A stretch of 27,823 nt of DNA from CAZGOM01 sp964542875 (GCA_964542875.1 CAZIWA010000072.1:1-27823), one strand, 5' to 3'. Shown: positions 14,286-22,990, counted from the stretch's first letter. Notes: a model not told the origin generated them from the sequence alone. A program made the numbers and translations.

Positions 14286-16934
14286 ATGCCAACACCACGC
14301 TTCACCAACCGTTTTCAGCGCCTCTCCCGGGTTGCCGGGATGCTGGCTGTCGCACTTGCCGCAGCCGCCGCCTTGCCGGGCGCTGCAGTCGCCCAGCAAA
14401 CGCCCAAAACACAGCAGGAAAAACAACCCGCCCTCCCGGAAATAAAACCCTCCAGCACGCTCAAGGCGCTTCTGGATGACAAACTTCTGGACGACAAAAC
14501 CCGCAGAATGCTGCTCTTCCAGGCTGGCCGGTTTTCAGAACTCAAAGACCTCACCCCGCTTGAGCAGGCGCAGATTGCACTCGTCAAAGGCCAGTGGGAT
14601 GACCAGGCTTTCACCGCGCCCGCCGTCCCCCGCGCCCTGCGCGCTCAGGCTGCATTAAACCGCGGCCAGCCCGCGCAGACATTAGATCTCCTCGACAAAC
14701 CCGCCACCCCCGAAGAAGCCTTCCTCCGGGCCAGCGCACTGCTGCAAACCGGCAGACGTGAAGAAGCCCGCGACGAAATCAAGGCCGCCCTCGCCCCCGC
14801 TTCCGGCTACGACCTCTCCTCACCCGAAGGCAGTTATTTCAAAGGCAAGCTCCTCACCCTCCGCTCCGAGCTTTCCCCGCCAAACCCCGGCGACTATCAA
14901 GCCGCGCTGGACGCCTACGCCCGCGCCCGCACCGCCCGCCTGGGCACGCACTGGCAGGCCCGCATCGCCGAAGTGGAGCTCCTGTTCGACAAAGACCAAC
15001 TCGAAGCCGGCGTCGCTGCGCTGGAAGAAGCCCTCGCCATCAATCCCACCCTGCCCGAAGGTTGGGCCTTGTTTGCGCAGCTTCATGCCCGTATGTTTCA
15101 GTTTGATGTCGCCGAGCTCTGCATCCAAAAGGCCATCGGCATCTATCCAAACCATCCAGACCTCCTGGCGGCTCAGGCCGAAGTCGCACTGATCTGCCGC
15201 GACCAGGAATCCGGCGTCAAGCCGCTGAACACCCTCCTGGCCCGCTACCCCACGCATCGGGCCGGCATGGCCTTAAAAGCCGCATCCCTGGGCCTTGCTT
15301 ACAAGGAAGATGCCCTCAAGGCGCAGATGGAAAAGTACGCTCATGCCTTCCCCGGCGATCCCTCCGGCGCTTACCTCGTCGGCGACACCCTCTCGCGCAC
15401 CCGGCAGTATCCGGAAGCCAAACTGTGGCTTAAGGAATCCATTCGCCTCGCCCCGGAATGGTCCGCCCCATGGACCCGCCTTGGCCTCTTGCTCATGCAA
15501 TCCGGCGACGAAGAGGAAGCCCGCGAAACCCTTCGCACCGCAGTCAAGATCGACGCCTTCCAGCGTAGCGCCATCAACCAGCTCCGTCTTGTCGAAGAGC
15601 TTCTCAACTACAACACCATCCGCACTGAGCATTTCCTCATCCGCTACAAAGCTGGCGAGGACGAAGCCTGGGCCCGCGACATGCCCGACCGGCTTGAAGC
15701 CATCTACCGGGATGTCACCCAGACTTTTGGCTTCACCCCGAAAAACCCTACCATCATTGAGCTATTGCCCGACTCCCGCAACTTCGCCGTACGCATCACC
15801 GGCATGCCGTTCATCTGGACCATCGGCGCCTCCACCGGTGATGTCATCGCCCTCACGCCGCCCAAGTCCGGCCCAGATCAGAAAGGCCTCTACGACTGGC
15901 CCCGGGTGCTGCGCCATGAGTTCACCCACACCGTCACCCTTGGCATGACGCGAAACCGCATCCCCCATTGGTTCACCGAGGCGTGCGCCGTCAATCAGGA
16001 ACCCGGCGAGTGGCCCTTTGAGTTCCACATCCTGCTCTCTCGCGCCGTGGAAAAAGACGAGTTGTTCAACCTCACCGAGATCAACTGGGCCTTTGCCCGG
16101 CCCAAGAAGCCCACCGACCGAAACCTCGCTTACGCTCAGGCCGCCTGGATGATGGAATACATCACCAAAACCTACGGCTTCACCGCCATCCTCAAGCTCC
16201 TTGAAGGCTACCGCGAAGGCAAGTCCGACATTGAAAACTTTCAAGCGGTCACCGGCAAAAACCAGAGCGAATTCCTTGCCGACTTCAAGGCCTGGACCCA
16301 AAACCGCGTCCGACAATGGGGTCTGGACCGTCTCACTCCCGAGCCGAGGATCACCAGTGTCGTGCAGTCTCCTGGCTGCACCGTTGAAGACCTCGACAAG
16401 CTCCTCATCGACTTCCCCAACGACCGCCGACTCCTCCACAAGCGCGCCGAACTTCTCCTCCAGGGCACCGACAAGCAAGCCGCCCGCCGCGCCCTCTACG
16501 CCTACGGCCAGGCCGTCCCCGTAGACCCCTGGCCTTACGAAGAACTCGTCAAACTCGGCCCCAACGACAAAAACCCACGCGAGGCCGTCGGCGCACTGGA
16601 GTTTCTTGACGCTCAAACCATCACCTCCGGCCGCTGGTCCTATGAGCTTTCCCGCGCCTATCGAAACGGCAACCTCCTGGCCCAGGCCATCTCCGCCGGC
16701 AAACGCTCCGCCGAGCGCGAGCCCTACAACGCTTCATACCGCGAAGCCCTGGCCACCCTCTACCTTTTGGACAAAAACCTTGAGGCCGCCGCACATCAGG
16801 TGCAATCCCTGCGCATTCTCGAACCTGCCGACCCCAAACACACCCAAAGGCTCATCGCCATCTACAAAAAACTCGGCCGTGACGATGACGCCGCCAGGCT
16901 CGCCAATCCCGCTCCAATCAAGCCTCAATCCTGA
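14286..16934 (+). CDS. Secreted TPR protein with gluzincin (peptidase MA-like) domain
   Basis: This protein of 882 residues has a signal peptide (hydrophobic core about 16-36, likely cleavage after AVA near 37). Tetratricopeptide-like helical repeats fill about 100-440 (for example YPEAKLWLKESIRLAPEWSAPWTRLGLLL) and again about 690-870. Between them lies a zinc metallopeptidase domain: LRHEFTHTVTLG (H544, E545, H548) and WFTEACA with the third ligand E565, the gluzincin pattern of peptidase-MA-like proteins. All catalytic positions are present. It probably acts in the periplasm; the substrate is unknown. The STAS-MlaE gene starts 43 bp downstream on the same strand, which suggests co-transcription with the lipid transporter. 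The ATG follows GGGGA almost directly, an unusual spacing, and a start at M19 would damage the signal peptide less cleanly. Confidence 0.85.
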   Translation: MPTPRFTNRFQRLSRVAGMLAVALAAAAALPGAAVAQQTPKTQQEKQPALPEIKPSSTLKALLDDKLLDDKTRRMLLFQAGRFSELKDLTPLEQAQIALVKGQWDDQAFTAPAVPRALRAQAALNRGQPAQTLDLLDKPATPEEAFLRASALLQTGRREEARDEIKAALAPASGYDLSSPEGSYFKGKLLTLRSELSPPNPGDYQAALDAYARARTARLGTHWQARIAEVELLFDKDQLEAGVAALEEALAINPTLPEGWALFAQLHARMFQFDVAELCIQKAIGIYPNHPDLLAAQAEVALICRDQESGVKPLNTLLARYPTHRAGMALKAASLGLAYKEDALKAQMEKYAHAFPGDPSGAYLVGDTLSRTRQYPEAKLWLKESIRLAPEWSAPWTRLGLLLMQSGDEEEARETLRTAVKIDAFQRSAINQLRLVEELLNYNTIRTEHFLIRYKAGEDEAWARDMPDRLEAIYRDVTQTFGFTPKNPTIIELLPDSRNFAVRITGMPFIWTIGASTGDVIALTPPKSGPDQKGLYDWPRVLRHEFTHTVTLGMTRNRIPHWFTEACAVNQEPGEWPFEFHILLSRAVEKDELFNLTEINWAFARPKKPTDRNLAYAQAAWMMEYITKTYGFTAILKLLEGYREGKSDIENFQAVTGKNQSEFLADFKAWTQNRVRQWGLDRLTPEPRITSVVQSPGCTVEDLDKLLIDFPNDRRLLHKRAELLLQGTDKQAARRALYAYGQAVPVDPWPYEELVKLGPNDKNPREAVGALEFLDAQTITSGRWSYELSRAYRNGNLLAQAISAGKRSAEREPYNASYREALATLYLLDKNLEAAAHQVQSLRILEPADPKHTQRLIAIYKKLGRDDDAARLANPAPIKPQS

Positions 16935-16977
16935 TACATCAGACATCGCTTAAAGCGAGTAGCTTTCTACTGTTATC

Positions 16978-18165
16978 ATGCTTGCTTCTAAATGGTCGTT
17001 TTTTCAGGCCAAGGACTTTGTTTTGCCCGAGCCAGCCGAAACATCCAAACTCGCCATCACCCAAAGCCGGCCCAGCGAAAAGCGCATGGTGCTGCACTTT
17101 AATGGTCGGCTGGATATCCACACGCTCCCCGGCGCCTGGGAAACCACCACCCACAACGTCGGCCAATCCAGCACACCGCACGTCACACTGGACCTTACCA
17201 ACCTCACTTATTGCGATGCCTCGGGCCTCGGCCTTTTTATCGAGCTGCGCCGCCTCACCCTCGAGCGCAAGGCCATCCTTGAGTTTGACGGCATGAGCCC
17301 CGACCTCTGCACCCTGGTCGGCATGTCATCGCTCACCGACCCCACCGCCTCCAACCTCACCTGCCCCAAAGGCCCGAACCTCATCACCTATCTGGGCATG
17401 GCGCTGTGCACCATCGTCAACGATGTGCGCCAGATCATCGTCTTCATTGGTGAGCTGGCCTCGGGCATGACATGGGCCATCCGCCATCCGAAAAAAGTCC
17501 GCTGGGACGACGTCATCGACATCGCCAATAAAGCCGGCACCCAGGGCCTGCCCGTTGTCCTCCTTCTGGGCCTCCTTGTCGGCGTTATTCTCGCTTTCCA
17601 GGCCAGCACCGCTCTCAAATCTTATGGCGGCGACGGCCTGGTCCCCGTCTTGGTGGGCCTCTCTCTCATCCGCGAACTCGGCCCCCTCATCACCGCCATC
17701 CTCCTCTCCGGCCGATCCGGCTCCGCCTTTGCCGCGGAGCTTGGCACCATGAAAGTCACTGAAGAACTCAGCGCCCTTGAAACCCTGGGCATTCGCCCCG
17801 TCCGCTTCCTCGTCGTCCCCCGCCTCCTGGCAGCCATCTTCGTCACCCCCCTGCTCACCGGCTTTAACATCCTCGCCGGGCTTATCGGCGGGTACCTCGT
17901 CATGGCAGCCAAAGGCTACACCAGCGCCTACTACGTCAACACCGTCATCAACGCCACGCACACCAGCGAGTTTCTCGCCAGCATCTTCAAAGCCTTCATC
18001 TTTGGCTTCATCGTCGCCGGTGTCGGCTGCCTCCGCGGCGTTCAAACCGGCTCAGGCCCCGGTGCCGTCGGCGACAGCACCACCCGTGCCGTCGTCGCCG
18101 GCATCGTCCTCACCATCCTGGCCGATGCCGTCCTTGGGTTTGTTTACTACCAGTTGGGGATCTGA
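16978..18165 (+). CDS. STAS domain fused to MlaE-type permease
   Basis: This 395-residue protein is a permease of an Mla/Mce-type lipid ABC transporter with a built-in STAS domain. Residues about 22-125 are STAS/MlaB-like: LHFNGRLDIHTLPGAWE, then VTLDLTNLTYCDASGLGLF with D80 and S82 at the SpoIIAA-type conserved DxSG site. Residues about 135-395 are MlaE-like: GTQGLPVVLLLGLLVGVILAFQ, RELGPLITAILLSGRSGSAFAAELGTMKVTEELSALETLGI (the conserved cytoplasmic EQ-loop-like region) and several transmembrane helices. In E. coli MlaB and MlaE are separate; fusion is common in other phyla. The next gene starts 3 nt after its stop. Confidence 0.92.
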   Translation: MLASKWSFFQAKDFVLPEPAETSKLAITQSRPSEKRMVLHFNGRLDIHTLPGAWETTTHNVGQSSTPHVTLDLTNLTYCDASGLGLFIELRRLTLERKAILEFDGMSPDLCTLVGMSSLTDPTASNLTCPKGPNLITYLGMALCTIVNDVRQIIVFIGELASGMTWAIRHPKKVRWDDVIDIANKAGTQGLPVVLLLGLLVGVILAFQASTALKSYGGDGLVPVLVGLSLIRELGPLITAILLSGRSGSAFAAELGTMKVTEELSALETLGIRPVRFLVVPRLLAAIFVTPLLTGFNILAGLIGGYLVMAAKGYTSAYYVNTVINATHTSEFLASIFKAFIFGFIVAGVGCLRGVQTGSGPGAVGDSTTRAVVAGIVLTILADAVLGFVYYQLGI

Positions 18166-18168
18166 CCC

Positions 18169-19002
18169 ATGGCGACATACCGCAAAAACAAAACCCGGGA
18201 GTTCGGCCCGCCCATCGTCAGCGTCAAAGACTTCAAAGCCGTCTATGGCGACCGCACCGTCCTTCAGAACATCACCTTTGACGTCCTCAAGGGCGAAGTC
18301 GTCGTCCTCGGCGGCGGCTCCGGCTGCGGCAAGTCCACCATGCTCAAACACATGATCGGCATGTACGAGCCCGCCGCCGGCCAGATCCTCATCGCCGGCC
18401 ACGACCTCTTTAACCCCGGCGAAACCGACGAAGGCGAAATCCTCCGCAAGTTCGGCGTCGCCTTCCAGTCCAGCGCCCTCTTTGGCAACATGAGCGTGCT
18501 GGAAAACATCATGCTCCCCCTCCAGGAATTCACCGACCTGGACCCAAGGCACATCCAGATGATCGCCCTCGCCAAGGCCAAGCTCGTCGGCCTGGAGCAC
18601 GCCATCCTCCGTCTCCCCTCGGAGCTCTCAGGCGGCATGCAGAAACGCGCCGCCCTGGCCCGCGCCATCGCGCTCGACCCCGACATCGTCTTCCTTGACG
18701 AACCCTCCGCCGGGCTCGACCCCATCACCTCCGCCGACCTCGACCATCTCATCCTCACGCTCAACCGGCTCATCGGCACCACATTCGTCATCGTCACCCA
18801 TGAGCTTCCCAGCATCTTCACCATTGCCGACCGGGTCATCTTCCTGGACGCCAAGATCAAAACCATCGGCGCCATCGGCCCACCGGCGGAATTGCGCGAT
18901 ATCCACCCCGATCCCGCAGTGCGCGCCTTCTTTAACCGAGAACCTACCCATCACGACCACCAACCCGCGCAAAACGCAGGCGTCGTGAACAAGGCCACAT
19001 AA
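18169..19002 (+). CDS. MlaF-type ABC transporter ATP-binding protein
   Basis: This 277-residue ATPase partners with the STAS-MlaE permease in retrograde or anterograde phospholipid transport across the envelope. It shows Walker A GGGSGCGKST (K55), Q-loop VAFQSSALF, ABC signature LSGGMQKR (153-160), Walker B DIVFLDEP (D177, catalytic E178) and the H-loop IVTHE. The VAFQSSALFGNMSVLENIMLPL segment is typical of MlaF-like proteins. Its ATG lies 3 nt after the permease stop, so expression is coupled. The C-terminal tail is His- and Asn-rich. Confidence 0.93.
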   Translation: MATYRKNKTREFGPPIVSVKDFKAVYGDRTVLQNITFDVLKGEVVVLGGGSGCGKSTMLKHMIGMYEPAAGQILIAGHDLFNPGETDEGEILRKFGVAFQSSALFGNMSVLENIMLPLQEFTDLDPRHIQMIALAKAKLVGLEHAILRLPSELSGGMQKRAALARAIALDPDIVFLDEPSAGLDPITSADLDHLILTLNRLIGTTFVIVTHELPSIFTIADRVIFLDAKIKTIGAIGPPAELRDIHPDPAVRAFFNREPTHHDHQPAQNAGVVNKAT

Positions 19003-19013
19003 GGACCATTCCC

Positions 19014-20138
19014 ATGCCTTCAGAAAAAGGCTATTTCCGACTCGGTCTCTTCGTCATCGCCGGCTTCGCCGTCCTCATCGGCGCCGTCATTCTCATTGGC
19101 GCCACCTCCGGCAAAGGCGGCGTCATCGTCCTTGAGACTTACCTTCTGGAGTCCGTTCAAGGCCTCTACAAAGGCTCCGACGTCAAGATCCGCGGCGTCA
19201 CCGTCGGCAAGGTCACCAGCATTCAGCTCGCAAGCATGGTCTACACCAAAGGCGACCTCCAGGAAACCTACGAAAAAGGCAGCTACGTCGTCGTTGTGTT
19301 CGAAATGGATGACGACCTCATCAGCAGCGACCGCCAGGAAGAAATTGATAAACGCCTCGACGGTGCCGTCAAGCGCGGCTGCCGCGCACGCATGGCCCAG
19401 GCCGGCTTCACCGGCCCCACCTACCTTGAACTTGTCTTCCTGAACCCCGAGCGCAACCCCATCCCGGACATTTCCTGGAAGCCCAAGCACCCCTACATAC
19501 CCTCGGCCCCCAGCACCATGCTGGCCATCACCCAAGGCCTGGAAGACATCATCCTCAGCCTGCGCAAAGCCAAGATCACCCAGCTCGTCGATAACTCCAA
19601 CGACACCGTCGTCGCCCTCAGGGCATCGCTTGATAAGGTCGACACCAAGGCCATCAGCGATAACGCCGTCGCCCTGCTGAGCGAAGCCCGCGAGAGCAAC
19701 AAAAAGGTCAAGGCGATCCTCGATAACCCCGAAATCGCCAAGACCGTCGCAAACTTCCAGGCCATGTCCGAGTCCCTCAAAAACCTCACCGGCAGCGAGG
19801 AGCTTTTCGACTTCGCCAAAGACCTCCCCAAGATCACCGGCAAGCTCAAGTCCACCTCCACCCGGCTTGATGAACTCCTCCACGACAAGCGTCTGGATGA
19901 AACCCTCACCAACGTCAACAGCACGCTCAAGGGCTCCGACCAGGCCGTCCTGGAGGCCCGCAGGTCGCTTAAGGAAATCGGTATCCTCCTGGCCACCCAG
20001 AAGGAAGAAATCTCCAGCCTCGTCAGCACGCTCAAGCGTGTTGCCGAGAACATGTCCACCCTCACATCGGATGTGAAGTCCAACCCTTCACGCCTGATCT
20101 TCAGCGAGCCCCCCGTCAAGAAAGAACCGGGCCAGTAA
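19014..20138 (+). CDS. MlaD/MCE-domain substrate-binding protein
   Basis: This 374-residue protein is anchored by an N-terminal transmembrane helix (about 9-31, LGLFVIAGFAVLIGAVILIG), followed by an MCE domain (about 40-150: LESVQGLYKGSDVKIRGVTVGKV, then GCRARMAQAGFTGPTYLELVFL). The C-terminal half (about 170-365) is predicted coiled coil or helical with repeated Leu, Ser and Asn. This is like MCE proteins that form hexameric rings and a helical needle in the periplasm. TAAGGA (19001-19006), overlapping the upstream stop codon, lies about 7 nt before the ATG. It belongs to the Mla-like operon. Confidence 0.92.
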   Translation: MPSEKGYFRLGLFVIAGFAVLIGAVILIGATSGKGGVIVLETYLLESVQGLYKGSDVKIRGVTVGKVTSIQLASMVYTKGDLQETYEKGSYVVVVFEMDDDLISSDRQEEIDKRLDGAVKRGCRARMAQAGFTGPTYLELVFLNPERNPIPDISWKPKHPYIPSAPSTMLAITQGLEDIILSLRKAKITQLVDNSNDTVVALRASLDKVDTKAISDNAVALLSEARESNKKVKAILDNPEIAKTVANFQAMSESLKNLTGSEELFDFAKDLPKITGKLKSTSTRLDELLHDKRLDETLTNVNSTLKGSDQAVLEARRSLKEIGILLATQKEEISSLVSTLKRVAENMSTLTSDVKSNPSRLIFSEPPVKKEPGQ

Positions 20139-20186
20139 GCCCCTCCGTCAGGACTGCATCCCCACCGATAAACGCCGAGCACACCC

Positions 20187-20831
20187 ATGAACACACGCAA
20201 AATCTCTGGCATCCTGGCCTGCTTCGCTGGCGCGCTCCTGGCTTCAGGCTGCTCCAGCCTCACCCAGCCGTACCATGAAAAAGAGCTCTACGCGCTGAAC
20301 CTTTCGCAAGCTCCTTCCACGCAAAGCGCCGCCGCGACGCCTGCTCCGGCGAAGGATAAATCACTGCGCATCCGTCCCATCCGGGTCGATGCGCCCTACA
20401 CCATCGCCGAGCTCTACTACAAAACCAAAACCGGTACTTACACCAGCGACCACTACCGGTCCTACGTCGCCACGCCTGACAAGCTGCTCACCGCCGGTCT
20501 GGTCGATTACATCGCCGTAAACGGTCCGGCATACCCCATCGACCCCAGCAGCATCGCCGACGAAGTGCTCGTACTGGAAAGCCAGTGCACGCAGTTCCTG
20601 GGCGACTATTCCGGCCCCTCCGGCCCGGTGGCGCGCGTCGCCTTCAGATTTCAATTGTTAAAACCTCAGGGCCAGTCCATCAAGGCCGTGTGGGCCAGGA
20701 CCTATGAAAAACAGATCCCTCTGAAAGCCGACAACGCCCAGGCCCTTGTCGATGCGCTCTCTGACGCCACCTTGCAGGTCTACGCCCAACTCAGCGCAGA
20801 CCTCGCCGCCTCCGGCGAATTCCCCCGCTAA
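20187..20831 (+). CDS. ABC-type transport auxiliary lipoprotein (PqiC-like)
   Basis: This 214-residue lipoprotein has the lipobox LASGC (modified Cys at C22, followed by SS, which fits outer-membrane sorting) and a body resembling the ABC-transporter auxiliary / PqiC family (PF03886 type): LRIRPIRVDAPYTIAELYYKT, DHYRSYVATPDKLLTAGLVDYI, VLVLESQCTQFLGDY and a C-terminal helix. It lies 48 bp after the MCE gene and probably forms the outer-membrane contact of the system in place of MlaA/MlaC, neither of which is in the window. It ends the operon. Confidence 0.85.
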   Translation: MNTRKISGILACFAGALLASGCSSLTQPYHEKELYALNLSQAPSTQSAAATPAPAKDKSLRIRPIRVDAPYTIAELYYKTKTGTYTSDHYRSYVATPDKLLTAGLVDYIAVNGPAYPIDPSSIADEVLVLESQCTQFLGDYSGPSGPVARVAFRFQLLKPQGQSIKAVWARTYEKQIPLKADNAQALVDALSDATLQVYAQLSADLAASGEFPR

Positions 20832-20905
20832 ACCAACAACACGATACATGCGAAAAATCAGCGATCCCTCTTCTCTGGAGGGCCAACGGCCCGGCGCCAT
20901 CACAG

Positions 20906-20954
20906 CCTGGGGTGCAGCGCTTCCGAACAGCGCTTCCGAGCGCGTAGCCCCAGG
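20906..20954. repeat. Hairpin with internal 13-bp tandem repeat, possible terminator
   Basis: CCTGGGG (20906-20912) pairs with CCCCAGG (20948-20954). The loop contains two direct copies of CAGCGCTTCCGA (20915-20926 and 20928-20939), period 13. It sits 75 bp after the lipoprotein stop, between convergent genes. It may be a termination or RNA-stabilising element, or a copy of a dispersed palindromic repeat. Confidence 0.5.
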
Positions 20955-21030
20955 TTAAAGCACAAAGATGACGCTCTTGCACGCGCCTGCTTCAACGGCA
21001 AAAACCAGCAACAACCCAACTCCCTCTGCC

Positions 21031-21065
21031 TTTTACCCTATCCCTTGTACCTTTTACCTTTCCCG
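21031..21065. repeat. Degenerate heptad array downstream of the OB-fold-like gene
   Basis: Five successive 7-nt units, TTTTACC, CTATCCC, TTGTACC, TTTTACC, TTTCCCG, lie 12 bp beyond the stop codon of the reverse-strand gene at 21078. The period matches the other arrays, but the units are more T-rich. The complementary strand has G-tracts at 7-nt spacing. Confidence 0.6.
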
Positions 21066-21077
21066 GTTCGCCCCCGC

Positions 21078-21506
21078 TTACTTCTTCTCCTCAACCTTCT
21101 TCTCTTCCACCACCGTGATCTGCGCCAGATCCTTCACCACGATCTGAGGCCGCTCCTTGTACTCGCTCATCGTCCCCTTCACGCGAATCTTCTTCCCCTT
21201 GTATTTCACTTCCGGCGCTTCCTTCGCACCCGACAATGCGGGCTCGAAAATCGCCACATAAAACGCCGCACGGTCCGTGCTGAAATTCAAGAAACAAGTC
21301 TTATCCGTTCGCCTTGTGCCGCTCACTGTTCCTTCCACGATCACTTCCTTGCCCATGTGCTTCTTGGCGTCTTCCGGCTTGATCACCGGCGTTTCCTTAT
21401 CCGCAGGCTGCGTCGCCGCAGGCGCATCCGCACCAGACAGCTCCATCGCACCAACCATCGGCAACCCCAACAGCACGCACGCCGCCAACACGCGAAGGCT
21501 CTTCAT
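21078..21506 (-). CDS. Small exported OB-fold-like protein
   Basis: This 142-residue protein starts with a signal peptide (MKSLRVLAACVLLGLPMVGAM, cleavage about residue 20-26), followed by an Ala/Pro-rich linker and one compact domain (about 43-135). In it, GKEVIVEGTVSGTRRTDKTCFLNF, DRAAFYVAIFEPA, YKGKKIRVKGTMSEYKERPQIVVKDLAQITVV have the strand pattern of bacterial OB-fold (tRNA_anti-like) domains. The C-terminus is a Lys/Glu tail. The function is unknown; a ligand- or nucleic-acid-binding role outside the cytoplasm is only a possibility. GGAG lies about 7 nt before the ATG. Confidence 0.7.
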   Translation of the reverse strand: MKSLRVLAACVLLGLPMVGAMELSGADAPAATQPADKETPVIKPEDAKKHMGKEVIVEGTVSGTRRTDKTCFLNFSTDRAAFYVAIFEPALSGAKEAPEVKYKGKKIRVKGTMSEYKERPQIVVKDLAQITVVEEKKVEEKK

Positions 21507-21639
21507 GGCTCACTCCAATGTTTTAAGATTCGATATGACACACGCCAACAGCTTCACAGCATAAGGTTAATTTTCGATCAAGACGCAGCCATTTGTTCGT
21601 CCATCATTGGGTCACCATGCATTTTTAATCAAACAAAAA

Positions 21640-21669
21640 CGGCCGGGCCTGTTTCAACAAGCCCGACCG
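21640..21669. terminator. Terminator after the Gfo/Idh/MocA gene
   Basis: CGGCCGGGC (21640-21648) pairs with GCCCGACCG (21661-21669) with one mismatch, and the inner TGTT/AACA extends the stem. Leftward transcripts then meet a U-run (complement of AAACAAAAA, 21631-21639). Rightward, CTTTGATTTT gives a weaker tail. It lies 25 bp after the oxidoreductase stop. Confidence 0.65.
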
Positions 21670-21694
21670 CTTTGATTTTCATCTCAAACCAATC

Positions 21695-22777
21695 TCAACC
21701 GATCTTGACTTCCTTGCCCGATTCCGCGGAAGCGTACAGGCCGTCAAGCATCTTCTGAACCATCAAACCATGCTCAGCGGGCGCCATGCTGGGCTTGTCG
21801 TACAGCACGTGGTCCACCCAGTTGCGCATCTTCTTGTCAAAGGGGTCGCCCGCGGGCCCCGTGGGCATGTACCCGGGAACCTGGTTGACCATGAAGCCGT
21901 CCTGATCCTTGAAAATCACCGGCGGATCAAACGTCGCCCCGGCCTTCTCACCCATGATCTGGAAGTTGAACACATCCTTCTCGATGTGCGCCACGAAGCT
22001 GGATTCCACCGTCAGGATCGCACCGTTCTCAAAACGGATCTGGCCCATTGCGATGTCTTCCACCGTGTAGGTCTTGTAGTCCCAGTTGGGCCACATGGAC
22101 TTCACGTCGGACTTCTTGTTGCCCATGTACGTCCAGGTGTTGCCCGATGCGGAAATCGGCTTGGGCGAACCCATCACAAAGTGGGTCAGTTCAAGGATGT
22201 GCACGCCGATGTCGATCATCGGGCCGCCGCCTTGCAGGTCTTTGCGGCCAAAAACGCCCCAGTTGGGGATGCCGCGCCGGCGCAGCGCCTGGCAGCGGCC
22301 GTACATGATGTTGCCGAACTGGCCCGCGTCCACGGCGCCCTTCACGAATTCCGCTGCCGGATGGTAGCGCCACTGAAAGCCGATCACCAGTTTCGTCTTG
22401 GCCTTCTTGGCCGCGTCCATCATCTGCTGCGCTTCGACGGCGTTCATCGCCATTGGTTTTTCGACGATCACCGCTGCGCCGGCCTGGGAAGCCGCGATGC
22501 TCGCCGGGGCATGCATGCCGTTGGGGGTGCACACGCTCACCGCGTCGGGCTTCACCGTGTCGAGCATCTTGCGATAGTCGGCAAACAGGTTTTCGGTCGG
22601 AATCTTGTAGGTCGCAGCGTGCTTGGCCATGTTGGCTTCGCTCACGTCCGCCAGCGCAACCAGTTCCACATCGGGATACTTGGCCAGGTAGCCCATGTGC
22701 GCGCCGGCGATGCCGCCCGCGCCAATGACGGCAACCCGGAGCTTGGTCGGGGTCTTAATGCTGGGTTTCTTGGCCAT
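21695..22777 (-). CDS. Gfo/Idh/MocA family NAD(P)-dependent oxidoreductase
   Basis: This 360-residue protein has a Rossmann domain (VAVIGAGGIAGAH about 15-27, ALADVS, VSVCTPNGMHAP), the family EKP motif (VEKPMAM, K107) and the alpha/beta C-terminal domain with GGGPMIDIGVHILELTHF, whose Asp/His pair is typical of the active site. Members oxidise or reduce sugars, inositols and derivatives. The substrate here is unknown, though the sugar genes upstream make a carbohydrate role plausible. I chose the ATG at 22777 over an upstream in-frame ATG at 22876 because AGGAG lies 9 nt before it and the Rossmann fold follows at once. It is monocistronic by its own promoter and terminator. Confidence 0.9.
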   Translation of the reverse strand: MAKKPSIKTPTKLRVAVIGAGGIAGAHMGYLAKYPDVELVALADVSEANMAKHAATYKIPTENLFADYRKMLDTVKPDAVSVCTPNGMHAPASIAASQAGAAVIVEKPMAMNAVEAQQMMDAAKKAKTKLVIGFQWRYHPAAEFVKGAVDAGQFGNIMYGRCQALRRRGIPNWGVFGRKDLQGGGPMIDIGVHILELTHFVMGSPKPISASGNTWTYMGNKKSDVKSMWPNWDYKTYTVEDIAMGQIRFENGAILTVESSFVAHIEKDVFNFQIMGEKAGATFDPPVIFKDQDGFMVNQVPGYMPTGPAGDPFDKKMRNWVDHVLYDKPSMAPAEHGLMVQKMLDGLYASAESGKEVKIG

Positions 22778-22847
22778 GTCTGAAAACTCCTGAGATGTTT
22801 CGTGGGGGTTGAATCCGGCCGTCGCGGGCCGTGAATTTCGACACAAT

Positions 22848-22876
22848 GTTCTACCCGGGATACAAGACAATGACAA
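22848..22876 (-). promoter_or_regulatory. Candidate promoter of the Gfo/Idh/MocA gene
   Basis: On the reverse strand TTGTCA (22876-22871), a 17-nt spacer and TAGAAC (22853-22848) match the -35 and -10 consensus at 5/6 and 4/6. This leaves a leader of about 60-65 nt before the ATG at 22777 and supports that start. Confidence 0.45.
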
Positions 22877-22933
22877 ATCGACATAACAAGGGAAAGCACC
22901 CTCATATCCATCTATTTCGCCGCATAAAACAAA

Positions 22934-22964
22934 CCGAGGCGGGTGCAGTCAGCACCCGCCTCGG
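22934..22964 (-). terminator. Strong terminator after the subtilase gene
   Basis: A perfect 13-bp stem (CCGAGGCGGGTGC 22934-22946 with GCACCCGCCTCGG 22952-22964) and 5-nt loop are followed on the reverse strand by TTTGTTTTATG. It lies 26 bp after the subtilase stop codon. Confidence 0.8.
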
Positions 22965-22990
22965 ACATTGATCCAAACCGATGGCTTTGC

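Noticed and set aside
21770..22783. Forward-strand ORF of 337 codons
   Set aside because: It is antisense to the Gfo/Idh/MocA gene, which has Rossmann and EKP motifs and a good Shine-Dalgarno sequence; the forward frame is His/Arg/Val-rich without motifs.
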